Shown piece by piece: positions 35,904 to 45,557 of a DNA stretch of 64,000 bases. The stretch comes from Bin55 sp965205545 (GTDB lineage Bacteria; Pseudomonadota; Gammaproteobacteria; Pseudomonadales; Azotimanducaceae). Every line of letters begins with the position of its first letter. Position 1 is the first letter of the stretch. The stretch is taken from NCBI GenBank assembly GCA_965205545.1, contig OZ242170.1, positions 2,728,001-2,792,000 on the forward strand, in the 5' to 3' direction. The notes beneath the pieces are model-generated. The model saw nothing but the letters and a program-made list of their open reading frames with translations, was not told the DNA's origin and made no database searches. Both the position numbers and the translations under genes were made by a program.

Positions 35904-38333
35904 ATGTCAAAATTGCTGATACCTGAATTGCCGGATGCAGATGCATTGCGGCTGGATCGTGTGGACAACACTCGAGAGATTGCCGATGTTGCAGCATCGC
36001 TGCGCGACGACGGATTTGGCAACACCATTACCTACTCCAAAAAAGTCTTCATACCGTTGACTCAATTGTGTCGGGACGTATGTCATTACTGTACATTCGC
36101 TCAGACACCACGCCACTTGGATTCTCCGTTCCTTTCGATCGATGATGTCTTGACAGTAGCCAGGAACGGGGCGCAACAGGGGTGCAAGGAAGCTCTGTTT
36201 ACGCTCGGCGAAAAGCCAGAACTGCGTTACCGCGCTGCGCGAGATTGGCTAGCCGATCACGGGTTCGCAACGACAGTGGAGTATTTAGAAGTCGCGGCGA
36301 AAAGGGTGCTTGAAGAAACGGGATTGCTGCCGCATTTGAACCCGGGAAATCTGACCGAGGCAGAACTCGCGAAATTGAGGGCTGTTTCTCCGTCTATGGG
36401 CATCATGCTTGAGTCCGCCTCCACGAGGCTAACCGAAAAGGGAATGCCGCATTACGGATCGCCCGACAAAGTTCCGGCTGTGCGTTTGGCCACATTGCGA
36501 GCAATGGGTAAGTGTAGGGTGCCGACAACTACCGGAATACTCATCGGGATTGGCGAGACGAGGCGAGAGCGAATCGAGTCCCTAATTGCGATTCGGGACG
36601 TCCATCGCCGGTACGGCAACGTGCAGGAAGTCATCATTCAGAACTTTCGGGCTAAGCCCGGCACCAAGATGAAGAACGCTCCAGAGCCCGATCTTGATGA
36701 GTTGCTGTGGACGATCGCTGTGGCGCGCTTATTGTTTGGTTCCGAGATGAGCATTCAAGCTCCTCCAAATTTGAGTCCGGGTGTTCTCGAGCAAATCGTG
36801 CACTCTGGAATCAATGATTGGGGAGGGGTCTCGCCCCTCACTCCCGACTATGTGAATCCAGAAGCGCCATGGCCGCACCTGCGTGACTTGGCTGCGGCTA
36901 CCAAACGAGCTGGGAAAACATTGCAGGAACGGCTTACCGTATACCCTCCTTATATACAAGCGGCAGACATTTGGATGAACGCGAGCGTGCACTCAAGGAT
37001 TCTCGACAAGATCGATGCAGAAGCTCTCCCACGAACAGATTCCTGGAGTCCAGGAGATCCCGTCGAGCCGCCACCTGACATACTGGAGCGCATTGCAACC
37101 CCGACTGCAACTGGCGATAGCAGGTTGCTGCCAACTATCGGGAAAGCCATGGGTGGGGAAGATCTGGACGAGAGTGAGATTGTTTCCCTGTTCAGTGCGC
37201 GCGGGGACGACATCGATGCAGTGGTTGAATCTGCAGACACACTTCGCCAGCAAGTCAATGGAGATGTCGTCACGTATGTCGTGAATCGCAACATCAACTA
37301 CACGAACATTTGCTACTTCAAATGCCAGTTTTGTGCATTTTCAAAGGGCAAGCTTGCTGAGAACTTGCGGGGTCGGCCCTACGATCTATCGAACGAAGAA
37401 ATTCAACGCCGAGTAGTGGAAGCGTGGGACCGAGGCGCCACCGAGGTTTGCATGCAGGGAGGAATTCATCCCGAATACACGGGCGCCAAGTACTTGGATA
37501 TCGTGCATGTGGTCAAAGAAGCGGTTCCCGAGATGCACGTTCACGCATTCTCACCATTGGAAGTATGGCAGGGAGCTGCCACATCAAATCGATCCTTGAC
37601 CGACTACTTGAAGCAGCTAAAAGTAGCGGGCTTGAGTACTTTGCCGGGAACTGCGGCGGAGATATTGGACGACGAAGTGCGAGATGTAATTTGTGCCGAC
37701 AAGCTCAATACCCAGCAGTGGTTGGAAGTAATGGAGAATGCTCACGAGGTTGGATTTCGTACCACTGCAACAATTATGTATGGGCATGTTGAACATCCAC
37801 GTCACTGGGCGCGGCATTTGATCCGGATTCGGGATTTGCAGAAACGCACAGGTGGATTCACGGAGTTCGTACCGTTGCCGTTCGTGCACATGGAAGCTCC
37901 CATGTATCTCAAAGGGAAATCGCGCAGAGGACCCACGTTTCGGGAAGCGATTCTGATGCATGCAGTCGCACGACTGGTATTGCACCCGCACATTACTAAC
38001 ATCCAGGCCAGCTGGGTAAAACTCGGTCATCAAGGAGTAGTTGCCGCACTGAATGCAGGTTGCAACGATCTGGGAGGAACTTTGATGAACGAGAGCATAT
38101 CGCGAGCCGCGGGCACGCTGCACGGTCAGGAAACTTCGCCGAGGCGCATGGAAGAGCTAATTCGATCGATCGGTCGAGTGCCTCGACAGCGCTCCACGCT
38201 CTACGGCGATGTCGAAGACTCTCAACGTGAGCGCGCCCTGGATGCCGGTCCACTTTCCGACCTAATCAATACCCCTGCCAGAAAGTACGAGCGCACCAGA
38301 ACACACGAGCTGGTTCGCAACGAAGCGTTGTGA
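35904..38333 (+). CDS. cofGH: Bifunctional FO synthase CofGH (FbiC type)
   Basis: Two radical-SAM halves fused in 809 residues that build the deazaflavin FO from tyrosine and a flavin pathway intermediate. The first half has CRDVCHYCTF (CofG-type CxxxCxxC, ~residue 55-65). The second has NICYFKCQFCAFSKGK (CofH-type, ~residue 470). Other landmarks are VTYVVNRNINYTN, CMQGGIHPEYTGAKY, HVHAFSPLEV and GCNDLGGTLMNESISRAAG. The fused form is typical of actinobacteria and F420-producing proteobacteria; methanogens keep two genes. The ATG at 35904 is chosen over a GTG at 35868. Confidence 0.95.
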   Translation: MSKLLIPELPDADALRLDRVDNTREIADVAASLRDDGFGNTITYSKKVFIPLTQLCRDVCHYCTFAQTPRHLDSPFLSIDDVLTVARNGAQQGCKEALFTLGEKPELRYRAARDWLADHGFATTVEYLEVAAKRVLEETGLLPHLNPGNLTEAELAKLRAVSPSMGIMLESASTRLTEKGMPHYGSPDKVPAVRLATLRAMGKCRVPTTTGILIGIGETRRERIESLIAIRDVHRRYGNVQEVIIQNFRAKPGTKMKNAPEPDLDELLWTIAVARLLFGSEMSIQAPPNLSPGVLEQIVHSGINDWGGVSPLTPDYVNPEAPWPHLRDLAAATKRAGKTLQERLTVYPPYIQAADIWMNASVHSRILDKIDAEALPRTDSWSPGDPVEPPPDILERIATPTATGDSRLLPTIGKAMGGEDLDESEIVSLFSARGDDIDAVVESADTLRQQVNGDVVTYVVNRNINYTNICYFKCQFCAFSKGKLAENLRGRPYDLSNEEIQRRVVEAWDRGATEVCMQGGIHPEYTGAKYLDIVHVVKEAVPEMHVHAFSPLEVWQGAATSNRSLTDYLKQLKVAGLSTLPGTAAEILDDEVRDVICADKLNTQQWLEVMENAHEVGFRTTATIMYGHVEHPRHWARHLIRIRDLQKRTGGFTEFVPLPFVHMEAPMYLKGKSRRGPTFREAILMHAVARLVLHPHITNIQASWVKLGHQGVVAALNAGCNDLGGTLMNESISRAAGTLHGQETSPRRMEELIRSIGRVPRQRSTLYGDVEDSQRERALDAGPLSDLINTPARKYERTRTHELVRNEAL

Positions 38334-38366
38334 TCCAGATTGGCCGAGACTTAAGCTGGACGACTG

Positions 38367-39326
38367 GTGGGTCTAGGTACTAGACCATATACTCGTGGTC
38401 TCCACGACCTGGGATCGGGAGGGTACGCTTGGCTGCAACCCGATGGTGGGTGGGGCTGGAGCAATGCGGGGCTTGTTGTGGACAGTGGTCAGGCACTGCT
38501 CGTCGACACTCTGTTTGACTTGAAGCTTACCCATGAAATGCTCGAAGCAATGCAGAAGGCAAATGCGGCAGCGAAGCAAATTCAAACACTCGTCAACACC
38601 CATGCCAACGCCGACCACTGCAACGGCAATGAGCTTGTTGGTGCACGAGAGATCATCGCCTCGTCTGCCACATTACACGAAATGGAGCAGGACAGCCCAG
38701 AACGCCTGGCGCAAATCATGCGCAACACCTCATCCATGGGACGGACAGGCGCATTCTTGGAAAAGTGTTTTGGTCCCTTTGACTTCGAAGGCATTACACA
38801 GACGTTGCCGAACCGCACATTCGAAAATGTATTGTCAATCCAAGTGGGAACCAAGCCATTTGTGCTGAAGCAAGTCGGTCCCTGCCACACAAAGGGGGAC
38901 ATTCTCGCCTACTGCGAGCAAGACAGACTTATCTTCACAGGTGACATTCTCTTTATTGAGGGTCACCCGATTCTATGGGAAGGACCAGTCGAAAACTGGA
39001 TTTCCGCTTGCGACTACATTCTGGGCCTGCATGTGGAGACCGTGGTTCCCGGTCACGGTCCGATCACCGACAAGAGGGGGGTTAGGGCGGTCCAGGAGTA
39101 CTTGTCGTATATACGCGACGAAGCTCACGCCCGCTATCAAGCGGGACTTTCGGTAGTCGATGCGGCAATGGACATAACGCTAGAGGACTACGATAGTTGG
39201 GGAGACGCCGAGCGCATTGCAGTCAATGTACAGACTCTCTATCGGGAATTTGGCGCGGATGTGACTACCGATACGGCAGGAGCATTCGAGCTAATGGCGC
39301 GCATCCATCGAAACCGAAAATCCTAG
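38367..39326 (+). CDS. Metallo-beta-lactamase-fold hydrolase
   Basis: A 319-residue MBL-superfamily protein with a GTG start, 33 bp after cofGH. Metal-binding text: NTHANADHCNGN (variant of HxHxDH, with Asn in place of the second His), GPCHTKGDILAY, FTGDILF and VVPGHGPITDK. This variant occurs in a branch of MBL proteins whose substrates are mostly unknown. It is the last gene of the run that includes the F420 genes, so a role in making or using an F420-linked metabolite is possible but unproven. Confidence 0.85.
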   Translation: MGLGTRPYTRGLHDLGSGGYAWLQPDGGWGWSNAGLVVDSGQALLVDTLFDLKLTHEMLEAMQKANAAAKQIQTLVNTHANADHCNGNELVGAREIIASSATLHEMEQDSPERLAQIMRNTSSMGRTGAFLEKCFGPFDFEGITQTLPNRTFENVLSIQVGTKPFVLKQVGPCHTKGDILAYCEQDRLIFTGDILFIEGHPILWEGPVENWISACDYILGLHVETVVPGHGPITDKRGVRAVQEYLSYIRDEAHARYQAGLSVVDAAMDITLEDYDSWGDAERIAVNVQTLYREFGADVTTDTAGAFELMARIHRNRKS

Positions 39327-39799
39327 ATTCGCATATTTAGCGTGGCACACGGCCAAAGCAACTACCTGCCAATCCGTGTGTCGACTATCGAGTTTGTTAG
39401 GAGAGCTGTCCAGCGGCGGAGAAGTAGTCGTTGTGAATGTCTAAGTCCGGTTCGCTCGTGTGCTCATGGATTGAGCCGGCTTCTTCGGGTGCATGTGGGG
39501 ACTGGTGTTCCACGCTGACCCGTGGCGACCCAAATCGCATCCACGCAGACCAAATTTTTTTCGCAAGATTGCGCGAATCTGATTTCTTTTTGAGGGATGA
39601 CATTGTTAAGGTTTCCTTGGTAAGGCCAAAACACGCTTGCCAGGCCGCAACTTTTGGTCGCGGGGCAAAAAAACTGAGGCAATCCAACGGTCAATGGGTA
39701 ATTGGACGTATGCATTCCTCATCGCTAATTGAGACAAAATCGTTCAACGAAAGTTCAAAAACCAGATGAATTTATTGTGTTTTTCGTTGCAAGAGAAAG
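39327..39799. other. Intergenic region with one possible small gene
   Basis: About 470 bp between the MBL gene and the sulfatase-like gene, which converge. Apart from a possible 68-codon gene (39397-39603, minus), I see no RNA gene or clear terminator. Confidence 0.45.
39397..39603 (-). CDS. Possible small protein, unknown
   Basis: A 68-codon frame beginning MSSLKKKSDSRNLAKKIW with AAGGA nine bases before the ATG. The N-terminal third is strongly basic and the remainder acidic, with several His. I recognise no family. The frame extends a further 28 codons upstream but the ribosome site favours this start. It could be chance. Confidence 0.3.
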   Translation of the reverse strand: MSSLKKKSDSRNLAKKIWSAWMRFGSPRVSVEHQSPHAPEEAGSIHEHTSEPDLDIHNDYFSAAGQLS

Positions 39800-41191
39800 C
39801 TAGCTAGTCCAACAGTCGACAATCAGCTTTGGAGCATTGAAGCTAGTCATGTAATTTGCAAACTTACCACGCATCGTACGAACAATCGCCGGATGTTTGG
39901 CGGATATGTCATGTGTAGCGGTCGGATCGTCCCGTAGGTCGTAGAATTCGGTAGAACCATTTGCACCGATGGGAGCGAATCCCCATCCATTGTGGACGAC
40001 AAATGGGGTCACTGTTCGTTCCGGGCAGGTCCCATCATTGGCAGGAGTTACAAAGGTTGCCGAAACTGCCACGTCTCGGTGATGATCATCTTGCCCGCGC
40101 AAACAGCCCGCAAAGCTCAGCCCTTCGATCGCAACACGGGTCGCGACATCGAACCCTGCCAACTCGCTAAGTGTCGGCAAGATGTCAATCGGCTGGGCAA
40201 GAAACGAACACTTACGTCCACGCAAGACATCTCCTCCTGCTATGAGGAACGGGACTTGACCTACCTCTGGATAAATGGGCCAGTAGCGATCATCGTGGTC
40301 GCATATGTTGCTCTTTCCTGTTCGATTGTGTTCACCGATGCTAGTTCCGTGATCGCTTGTCACTACGACTATTGAGTCCTCCCAGAGGTTGAGATCGTCA
40401 ATCTTTTGCAGAATGCGACCAATGTGTCGGTCTACCAACTCCGCTTCTGCGGCGTAGTGCGCCCACAAATTTGTCAATTCGTCATGGCTGTAATCGGTAG
40501 CTGGACCGTAGTTGCAGTGAATCATTGGTTCTTCGCTGTAGAGTGGGTCGTAGCGGCGCACCATATATTCGGGCGCATCCCAAGGCTCGTGAGGATCAAA
40601 GAAGTCAACCCAAAGAAAGAAAGGATTCGCTTCGTAGTTTTCCTCCAGCCACTTAACTGCGGTAGCGGAGGTTTGGGCGGAGAACATTTGTTCCTCGACG
40701 TTGTAGAAACGATTCAACCAACGGTGTTGATCAGCAAGGGATCGTCCCTTCCACAGCGGGCGCTGCCGGGTCTTGTTTAGTGGTGTTGATTCAGGGATGG
40801 GATCGTTGAGATGGAGCAGGTGCTTGTCACCTTCTTGCCCTCGGTGCTGAAACGCGGCCGTGAACCCTGACTGGAAGTTGTTGTTGAAGAGATGGGGGCA
40901 GTCGCAAATCAGCTGTGTTGCGTAGCCTTGGTGTCCCAAAATCCTCGCGATGTGATTTGGTCCGCTCTTGTCGAGTGATTGCCAGCCATAGTGGGGCCAT
41001 CCAAGGACGCCACGTGTCACATCCGTTCGGTGAGGAATCGTTGGAAAACTGCCTGCAAAGAAGTTCTCAATGCTTGTTGCGCGCTCATCGACAAATGCGT
41101 CCAGCATGGGAGTATTGATTGGTCGTTGTGCATAGTCGAATAGATTGTCGAATCTAAATGTGTCAGTAATTAAGAGAATGATGTTTTTCAT
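39800..41191 (-). CDS. Sulfatase-superfamily (alkaline phosphatase fold) hydrolase with Thr at the usual formylglycine position
   Basis: A 463-residue soluble enzyme with the sulfatase layout: metal-binding Asp in IILLITDTFRFDN (Asp10), the active-site segment GSFPTIPHRTDVTRG, NPFFLWVDFFDPHEPWD, and VVVTSDHGTSIGEH carrying the second metal site. In canonical sulfatases the segment is C/S-x-P-x-R; here it is T51-I-P-H-R55, so formylglycine cannot form and Thr may be the nucleophile, as in some phosphodiesterases of the same superfamily. No signal peptide, so probably cytoplasmic. No neighbouring sulfatase-maturing gene. Confidence 0.85.
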   Translation of the reverse strand: MKNIILLITDTFRFDNLFDYAQRPINTPMLDAFVDERATSIENFFAGSFPTIPHRTDVTRGVLGWPHYGWQSLDKSGPNHIARILGHQGYATQLICDCPHLFNNNFQSGFTAAFQHRGQEGDKHLLHLNDPIPESTPLNKTRQRPLWKGRSLADQHRWLNRFYNVEEQMFSAQTSATAVKWLEENYEANPFFLWVDFFDPHEPWDAPEYMVRRYDPLYSEEPMIHCNYGPATDYSHDELTNLWAHYAAEAELVDRHIGRILQKIDDLNLWEDSIVVVTSDHGTSIGEHNRTGKSNICDHDDRYWPIYPEVGQVPFLIAGGDVLRGRKCSFLAQPIDILPTLSELAGFDVATRVAIEGLSFAGCLRGQDDHHRDVAVSATFVTPANDGTCPERTVTPFVVHNGWGFAPIGANGSTEFYDLRDDPTATHDISAKHPAIVRTMRGKFANYMTSFNAPKLIVDCWTS

Positions 41192-41359
41192 TGTGAAACA
41201 GCCCGTGCGCAGAAAACGTCAACCGTGCTCGACTTTGGTGCGCGTCATGTAGCCGCATCGGTCAGAATTGGCACCGCAATAGTTTCATTTTGGCTCAAAC
41301 TCTGAAGAGCAGCTCGAACGTGTTGCAACGTCGGCATTGCAGAATCGCAATCTCTACAT

Positions 41360-42283
41360 TTACACCGACGAAGGGAAGTCAAGAACGTAGTGATCTGCAA
41401 GCAGTCCCCCAAAAAGCACGGTGAGGTACAGAATCGAATACTTAAAGGACCGTAATGGGAGCCTTGAGTCTTCCATCAGCAGCATGGCTGTTGAATAGCC
41501 GAGGTAAACAATCCCTAGAACAATAGCGGTGCAGAGATAGATCCATCCACTCATACCTATCAGAAACGGAAGCAACGTTGATACGAACAGCAGAACTGTA
41601 TAGATGAGAATCCACCACCTGGTGTATCTATCGCCGTGGGTTAGCGGGAGCATAGGTATGCCTGCAGACTCGTAGTCGTCGATTCTGTCTATGGCGAGTG
41701 CCCAAAAGTGAGGGGGCGTCCACATGAAAATTATTAGGACTAGCACCAATGCGCCTGGTTCGATGGAATTGGTAATTGCAACCCATCCAAGCAGAGGCGG
41801 TGCGGCGCCGAACAGTCCCCCAATGACAATGTTTTGCGAGGTTGTGTGTTTCAGAAATATCGAGTAGAAGACCCCATAGCCCAACCACGAAGCGAGGTTT
41901 AACCATGCGGCAAGTGGATTCACAAGAAGAAAGAGGATAGATGCGCCAGCTAGTCCAAGTGCCGCAGAAAATAGCAGCCCATGAAGCGGACGAATGCGCC
42001 CGGTAGCCACAGGCCGGTGCTCGGTACGCGCCATCCTGCGATCCCATTGAGCATCCACCACATGGTTCAATACGGCGGCACTGCCTGCCACAAGAGCTAT
42101 GCCGAGAAGCCCGTAGAACATGAGCGTAATGGAGATCGAGCCCTTTACAGACATCAGCATGCCCACCAATGCGCAGACAAGCATCAAGAGTACGACCCTC
42201 GGTTTGGTCATGTCCAACAGGTCGGTAATCAGACCCGATTGGTGTGCGGATTCGTTCAAGCTAAGTTCCCTTTCGCGACACAT
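41360..42283 (-). CDS. ctaB: Protoheme IX farnesyltransferase (heme O synthase) CtaB/CyoE
   Basis: UbiA-family membrane prenyltransferase that adds farnesyl to heme b to make heme O for terminal oxidases. Motifs: LTKPRV-like MTKPRVVLLMLV at the start, the first Asp-rich site NHVVDAQWDRRMARTEHRP, IFMWTPPHFWALAIDRIDDYESAGIPMLP as the second. About nine membrane spans in 307 residues. No cytochrome oxidase genes lie beside it in this window. A short upstream gap separates it from the sugar-isomerase gene on the same strand. Confidence 0.95.
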   Translation of the reverse strand: MCRERELSLNESAHQSGLITDLLDMTKPRVVLLMLVCALVGMLMSVKGSISITLMFYGLLGIALVAGSAAVLNHVVDAQWDRRMARTEHRPVATGRIRPLHGLLFSAALGLAGASILFLLVNPLAAWLNLASWLGYGVFYSIFLKHTTSQNIVIGGLFGAAPPLLGWVAITNSIEPGALVLVLIIFMWTPPHFWALAIDRIDDYESAGIPMLPLTHGDRYTRWWILIYTVLLFVSTLLPFLIGMSGWIYLCTAIVLGIVYLGYSTAMLLMEDSRLPLRSFKYSILYLTVLFGGLLADHYVLDFPSSV

Positions 42284-42433
42284 ATTTTATTGGTCGAAAA
42301 CACATGGAACCTCGCGCACTGATTCGTTCAGTGGGTCGACGTCGCCACTAAAGATTGTCAATGCAAGCTTCTGTAGGACAGTTGAGAGTTGCGCCCTTTG
42401 CAAATTGCGAGCAATGGTGGGCTAGGGTCTGAA

Positions 42434-43489
42434 TTAAGAAAGCCCCAACACGCGGCGAATCATCTGTTGGTCAGTATCGACTGAGACAAATTCATCGAAT
42501 GCCTTGTCCGTTACTCGAATGATGTGGTCCCGAATGAAGCTGGCTCCTTCTCTCGCGCCATCCTCTTGGTGCTTGAGGCAACACTCCCACTCCAAGACGG
42601 CCCATCCTTCAAAGTCATAACCTGCGAGTTTTGAGAATATGGCCCTGAAATCGATTTGTCCGTCGCCCAGAGATCGAAATCTTCCGGATCTGCGCAACCA
42701 GTCCTGATAGCCTCCATATACACCTTGACGGCCCGTGGGATTGAACTCTGCGTCTTTCACATGGAACATCCTGATACGTTCGTGGTAGATGTCGATAAAC
42801 GCAAGGTAGTCCAATTGCTGGAGCATGAAGTGGCTTGGATCATAGAGAATGTTGGCGCGTGTATGGTTGTCGACCTCATCGAGGAATCTCTCGAAGGTCA
42901 CCCCGTCGTGAAGGTCTTCGCCAGGATGGATTTCGTAGCAGCAGTCCACGCCCCATTTATCGAATTCATCGAGGATTGGTTTCCATCTTCGGCCCAGCTC
43001 CCGAAATCCCTCGTCAACAAGGCCATCTGGTCTCTGAGGCCATGGGTAGACCATCGGCCACAGTAGAGATCCAGAAAATGTGGCGTGTGCGTCGAGGCCC
43101 AAGTTGCGGCTCGCGTGAGCCGCTAGTTTCACTTGCTCGATTGCCCAATCGGTTCGAGCTAGAGGATTGCCTCTTAGGGATGCAGGCGCGAAGCCATCGA
43201 AGAGCTCGTCGTACGCCGGATGCACCGCGACAAGCTGACCTTCTAAGTGCGTAGATAGTTCTGAGATTTCTACGCCGCACTCCCGAACTCTGCCGGAGAG
43301 GTCGTCGCAATACGTTTTGCTTTCGGCTGCAATTTTGACATCGATGAAGTTGGGATTGCCGATGGGGACTTGTACTCCTACGAAGCCCAAATCGGCCGCC
43401 CATTTGGCCATGGATTCGATGCTGTCAAAGGGCTCAGAATCGTCAATGAATTGCGCAAGGAAAATAGCTGGACCTTTCAACGTCTTCAT
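42434..43489 (-). CDS. Sugar phosphate isomerase/epimerase-like TIM-barrel protein
   Basis: A 351-residue AP-endonuclease-2/xylose-isomerase-like barrel. Metal-binding positions are recognisable in CYEIHPGEDL, LYDPSHFMLQ, MFHVKDAEFNP and AVLEWECC. GNPLARTDWAIEQVKLAAHASRNLGL is the usual helical segment. The stop codon of the upstream Gfo/Idh/MocA gene directly abuts this ATG, so the two are co-translated. Such pairs degrade or interconvert inositols and keto-sugars; the specific substrate is unknown. Confidence 0.87.
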   Translation of the reverse strand: MKTLKGPAIFLAQFIDDSEPFDSIESMAKWAADLGFVGVQVPIGNPNFIDVKIAAESKTYCDDLSGRVRECGVEISELSTHLEGQLVAVHPAYDELFDGFAPASLRGNPLARTDWAIEQVKLAAHASRNLGLDAHATFSGSLLWPMVYPWPQRPDGLVDEGFRELGRRWKPILDEFDKWGVDCCYEIHPGEDLHDGVTFERFLDEVDNHTRANILYDPSHFMLQQLDYLAFIDIYHERIRMFHVKDAEFNPTGRQGVYGGYQDWLRRSGRFRSLGDGQIDFRAIFSKLAGYDFEGWAVLEWECCLKHQEDGAREGASFIRDHIIRVTDKAFDEFVSVDTDQQMIRRVLGLS

Positions 43490-44653
43490 TTACTTCACTC
43501 CGTCGTCAACTTTTGTCCACTGGGAATTCTGTTGCGAGCTAGCGACGGCCGCTTCTATGAACGCCATGCCTCGAATACCGTCGTTGATGGTTGGAAAATC
43601 TTGCTCGCAATTCCCAATGTCTGTCCCCGATGCATTTTGCCTTACCGTACGAGCAAAATTTCTGTATAGCAAGGCAAAGGCTTCGAGAAATCCTTCCGGA
43701 TGCCCTGCGGGCAATCGAGTTGCCTCGGTAGCAGGTTGATGCACTCCAGGGCCACCGGTTCTTCTCACCTCATAGGGTCGGTCATGCCACCTTACGACGA
43801 GGGAATTTGGTTCTAGCTGAGACCATTCGGCGCCTCCCACCTCGCCATAAATCCTTATGCTTAAATTGTTCTCGACCCCGACGGCGATCTGGCTTGCACA
43901 TAGCACTCCCTTTGACCCATTTTCGAACCTAAGCATTATGTTCCCATCGTCGTCGAGTCTTCGTGCAGGAACGAATGCAGAAAGATCGGCGCTTAGCCAC
44001 TCCACTCTCTGATCTGTAGCGAATTCTGCAAGCTGAAACGCATGCGTGCCTATGTCGCCGATGCATCCAGCTGCACCGGATCGACTTGGGTCAGTCCTCC
44101 ACTCAGCCTGTTTGTTGCCATGTAATTCCTGACGTTCGGAAAGCCATCCCTGAATGTACTCTACATTGACTCGCCGCAAGTTTCCAAATGCGCCGCTCTG
44201 CACTAAGTGTCGTGCTTCCCGGATCATTGGATAGCCCGTATAGTTGTGGGTCAGTGCAAAGATTCGTTTTGTTTGTTCTATCTTAACTTTGAGGTCTAGC
44301 GCTTCCTGAAGCGTGAAGGTTGCCGGTTTATCGCACACCACGTGGAAACCGGATTCGAGAGCCATTGTCGTCACGGGATGGTGAAGGTGATTTGGCGTCA
44401 CAACTGCTACGAAATCGATTCGCTGGTCGACAGGTAGTTGTGATTCCCGGCGAAACATCTCCTCGTAGTTCTTGTAGCAACGGTCAGACTGCAGGCCGTA
44501 TATCTCTTCACCCGATCGAACCGATCTCTTTTCGTCGCTCGAAAACGCACCTGCCGCTAGTTCGATCGCTCCATCCAACTCCGCTGCCATTCTGTGAACC
44601 GTTCCAATGAACGACCCTTCACCGCCTCCAACCATACCCATCCGAAGTTTCAT
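43490..44653 (-). CDS. Gfo/Idh/MocA-family NAD(P)-dependent sugar oxidoreductase
   Basis: A 387-residue dehydrogenase with N-terminal Rossmann fold (RMGMVGGGEGSFIGTVHR), FVAVVTPNHLHHPVTTMALESGFHVVCDKPAT in pieces (the catalytic EKP appears as DKP), and GCIGDIGTHAFQLAEF carrying the conserved active-site Asp and His. The ATG ending at 44653 starts the Rossmann strand; an upstream ATG adds 11 poorly fitting residues. The gene is immediately upstream of a sugar isomerase gene and divergent from another, together forming a small sugar-catabolism group. Confidence 0.88.
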   Translation of the reverse strand: MKLRMGMVGGGEGSFIGTVHRMAAELDGAIELAAGAFSSDEKRSVRSGEEIYGLQSDRCYKNYEEMFRRESQLPVDQRIDFVAVVTPNHLHHPVTTMALESGFHVVCDKPATFTLQEALDLKVKIEQTKRIFALTHNYTGYPMIREARHLVQSGAFGNLRRVNVEYIQGWLSERQELHGNKQAEWRTDPSRSGAAGCIGDIGTHAFQLAEFATDQRVEWLSADLSAFVPARRLDDDGNIMLRFENGSKGVLCASQIAVGVENNLSIRIYGEVGGAEWSQLEPNSLVVRWHDRPYEVRRTGGPGVHQPATEATRLPAGHPEGFLEAFALLYRNFARTVRQNASGTDIGNCEQDFPTINDGIRGMAFIEAAVASSQQNSQWTKVDDGVK

Positions 44654-44789
44654 TGTCATTGCTGGCCAAATGTGAAGCAGAATCAAATGCTACAGGAAGA
44701 ACGATGAATGCGCAGCGTGGGTGTGAATTACTTGGTCAATGCTCACGTGCCTTATGATCTTGTCGCGAAAAGGAATTCGGAGATCCCCA

Positions 44790-45557
44790 GTGGACGTGAA
44801 GGAAATACCAATCTCTGTGCAACTCTATTCTTTGCGCGACGAGTCGTCAAGCGACTTTGATGCTGTGCTCGAACGTATTGCAGCAATTGGCTATCGCGGT
44901 GTCGAGCCCTTTCATTTGTTCGACAAACGTCCCGAGGAATTCGCGCGTCAAGTTACTGACTTGGGCATGCAAGTTTCCTCGAGTCACTACCCTTGGGCAA
45001 ACTTTACAGATACAAGCGAAGTCATTGACATTGTGAAGTCGCTTGGATTGTCGCGTGCTGCCGGGGGGTTTGGACCTCAAGACTTTGAAAGTAGTGAAGC
45101 GATCAAACGCACGGTCGATACCGTCAACGGATTGGTTGAGCGCCTGAAGACTGCCAACATCGAGCTCTTCCTACATAACCACTGGTTCGAATTCGCTTCT
45201 GTGAATGGGGAGATTCCCTATCACATATTGCAGGAGCAATGTCCAGACGTACTCTTTGAGGTGGACACCTATTGGGCTGCCAACTTCGGAGAACGGGATG
45301 CAGCGGAGGAGGTTAGAAGAATACGCACGCGTGCACCTCTACTGCACATTAAGGATGGTCCGCTGGTGCGGGACCAAGCCCATGTCGCAGTTGGCCAGGG
45401 CAACATGAACATTCCCGCGGTAGTAAATGCGGCGGACAATGATGTTTTGGAATGGTTGATCGTAGAGCTCGATAGTTGCGATACAGACATGTTTAAAGCC
45501 GTGGAAGAGAGCTACGACTATTTGACTAACAAAGGGCTAGCGGCGGGTTCGTGCTGA
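44790..45557 (+). CDS. Sugar phosphate isomerase/epimerase-like TIM-barrel protein
   Basis: A 255-residue xylose-isomerase-like barrel beginning DVKEIPISVQLYSLRD, with LFLHNHWFEF, VLFEVDTYWAAN, PLLHIKDGPL and EWLIVELD at the expected metal-binding strands. The GTG at 44790 follows GGAG by about 8 nt and gives the family length; an ATG at 44754 is possible. It is divergent from the Gfo/Idh/MocA gene and not closely similar to the isomerase at 42434-43489. Confidence 0.85.
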   Translation: MDVKEIPISVQLYSLRDESSSDFDAVLERIAAIGYRGVEPFHLFDKRPEEFARQVTDLGMQVSSSHYPWANFTDTSEVIDIVKSLGLSRAAGGFGPQDFESSEAIKRTVDTVNGLVERLKTANIELFLHNHWFEFASVNGEIPYHILQEQCPDVLFEVDTYWAANFGERDAAEEVRRIRTRAPLLHIKDGPLVRDQAHVAVGQGNMNIPAVVNAADNDVLEWLIVELDSCDTDMFKAVEESYDYLTNKGLAAGSC

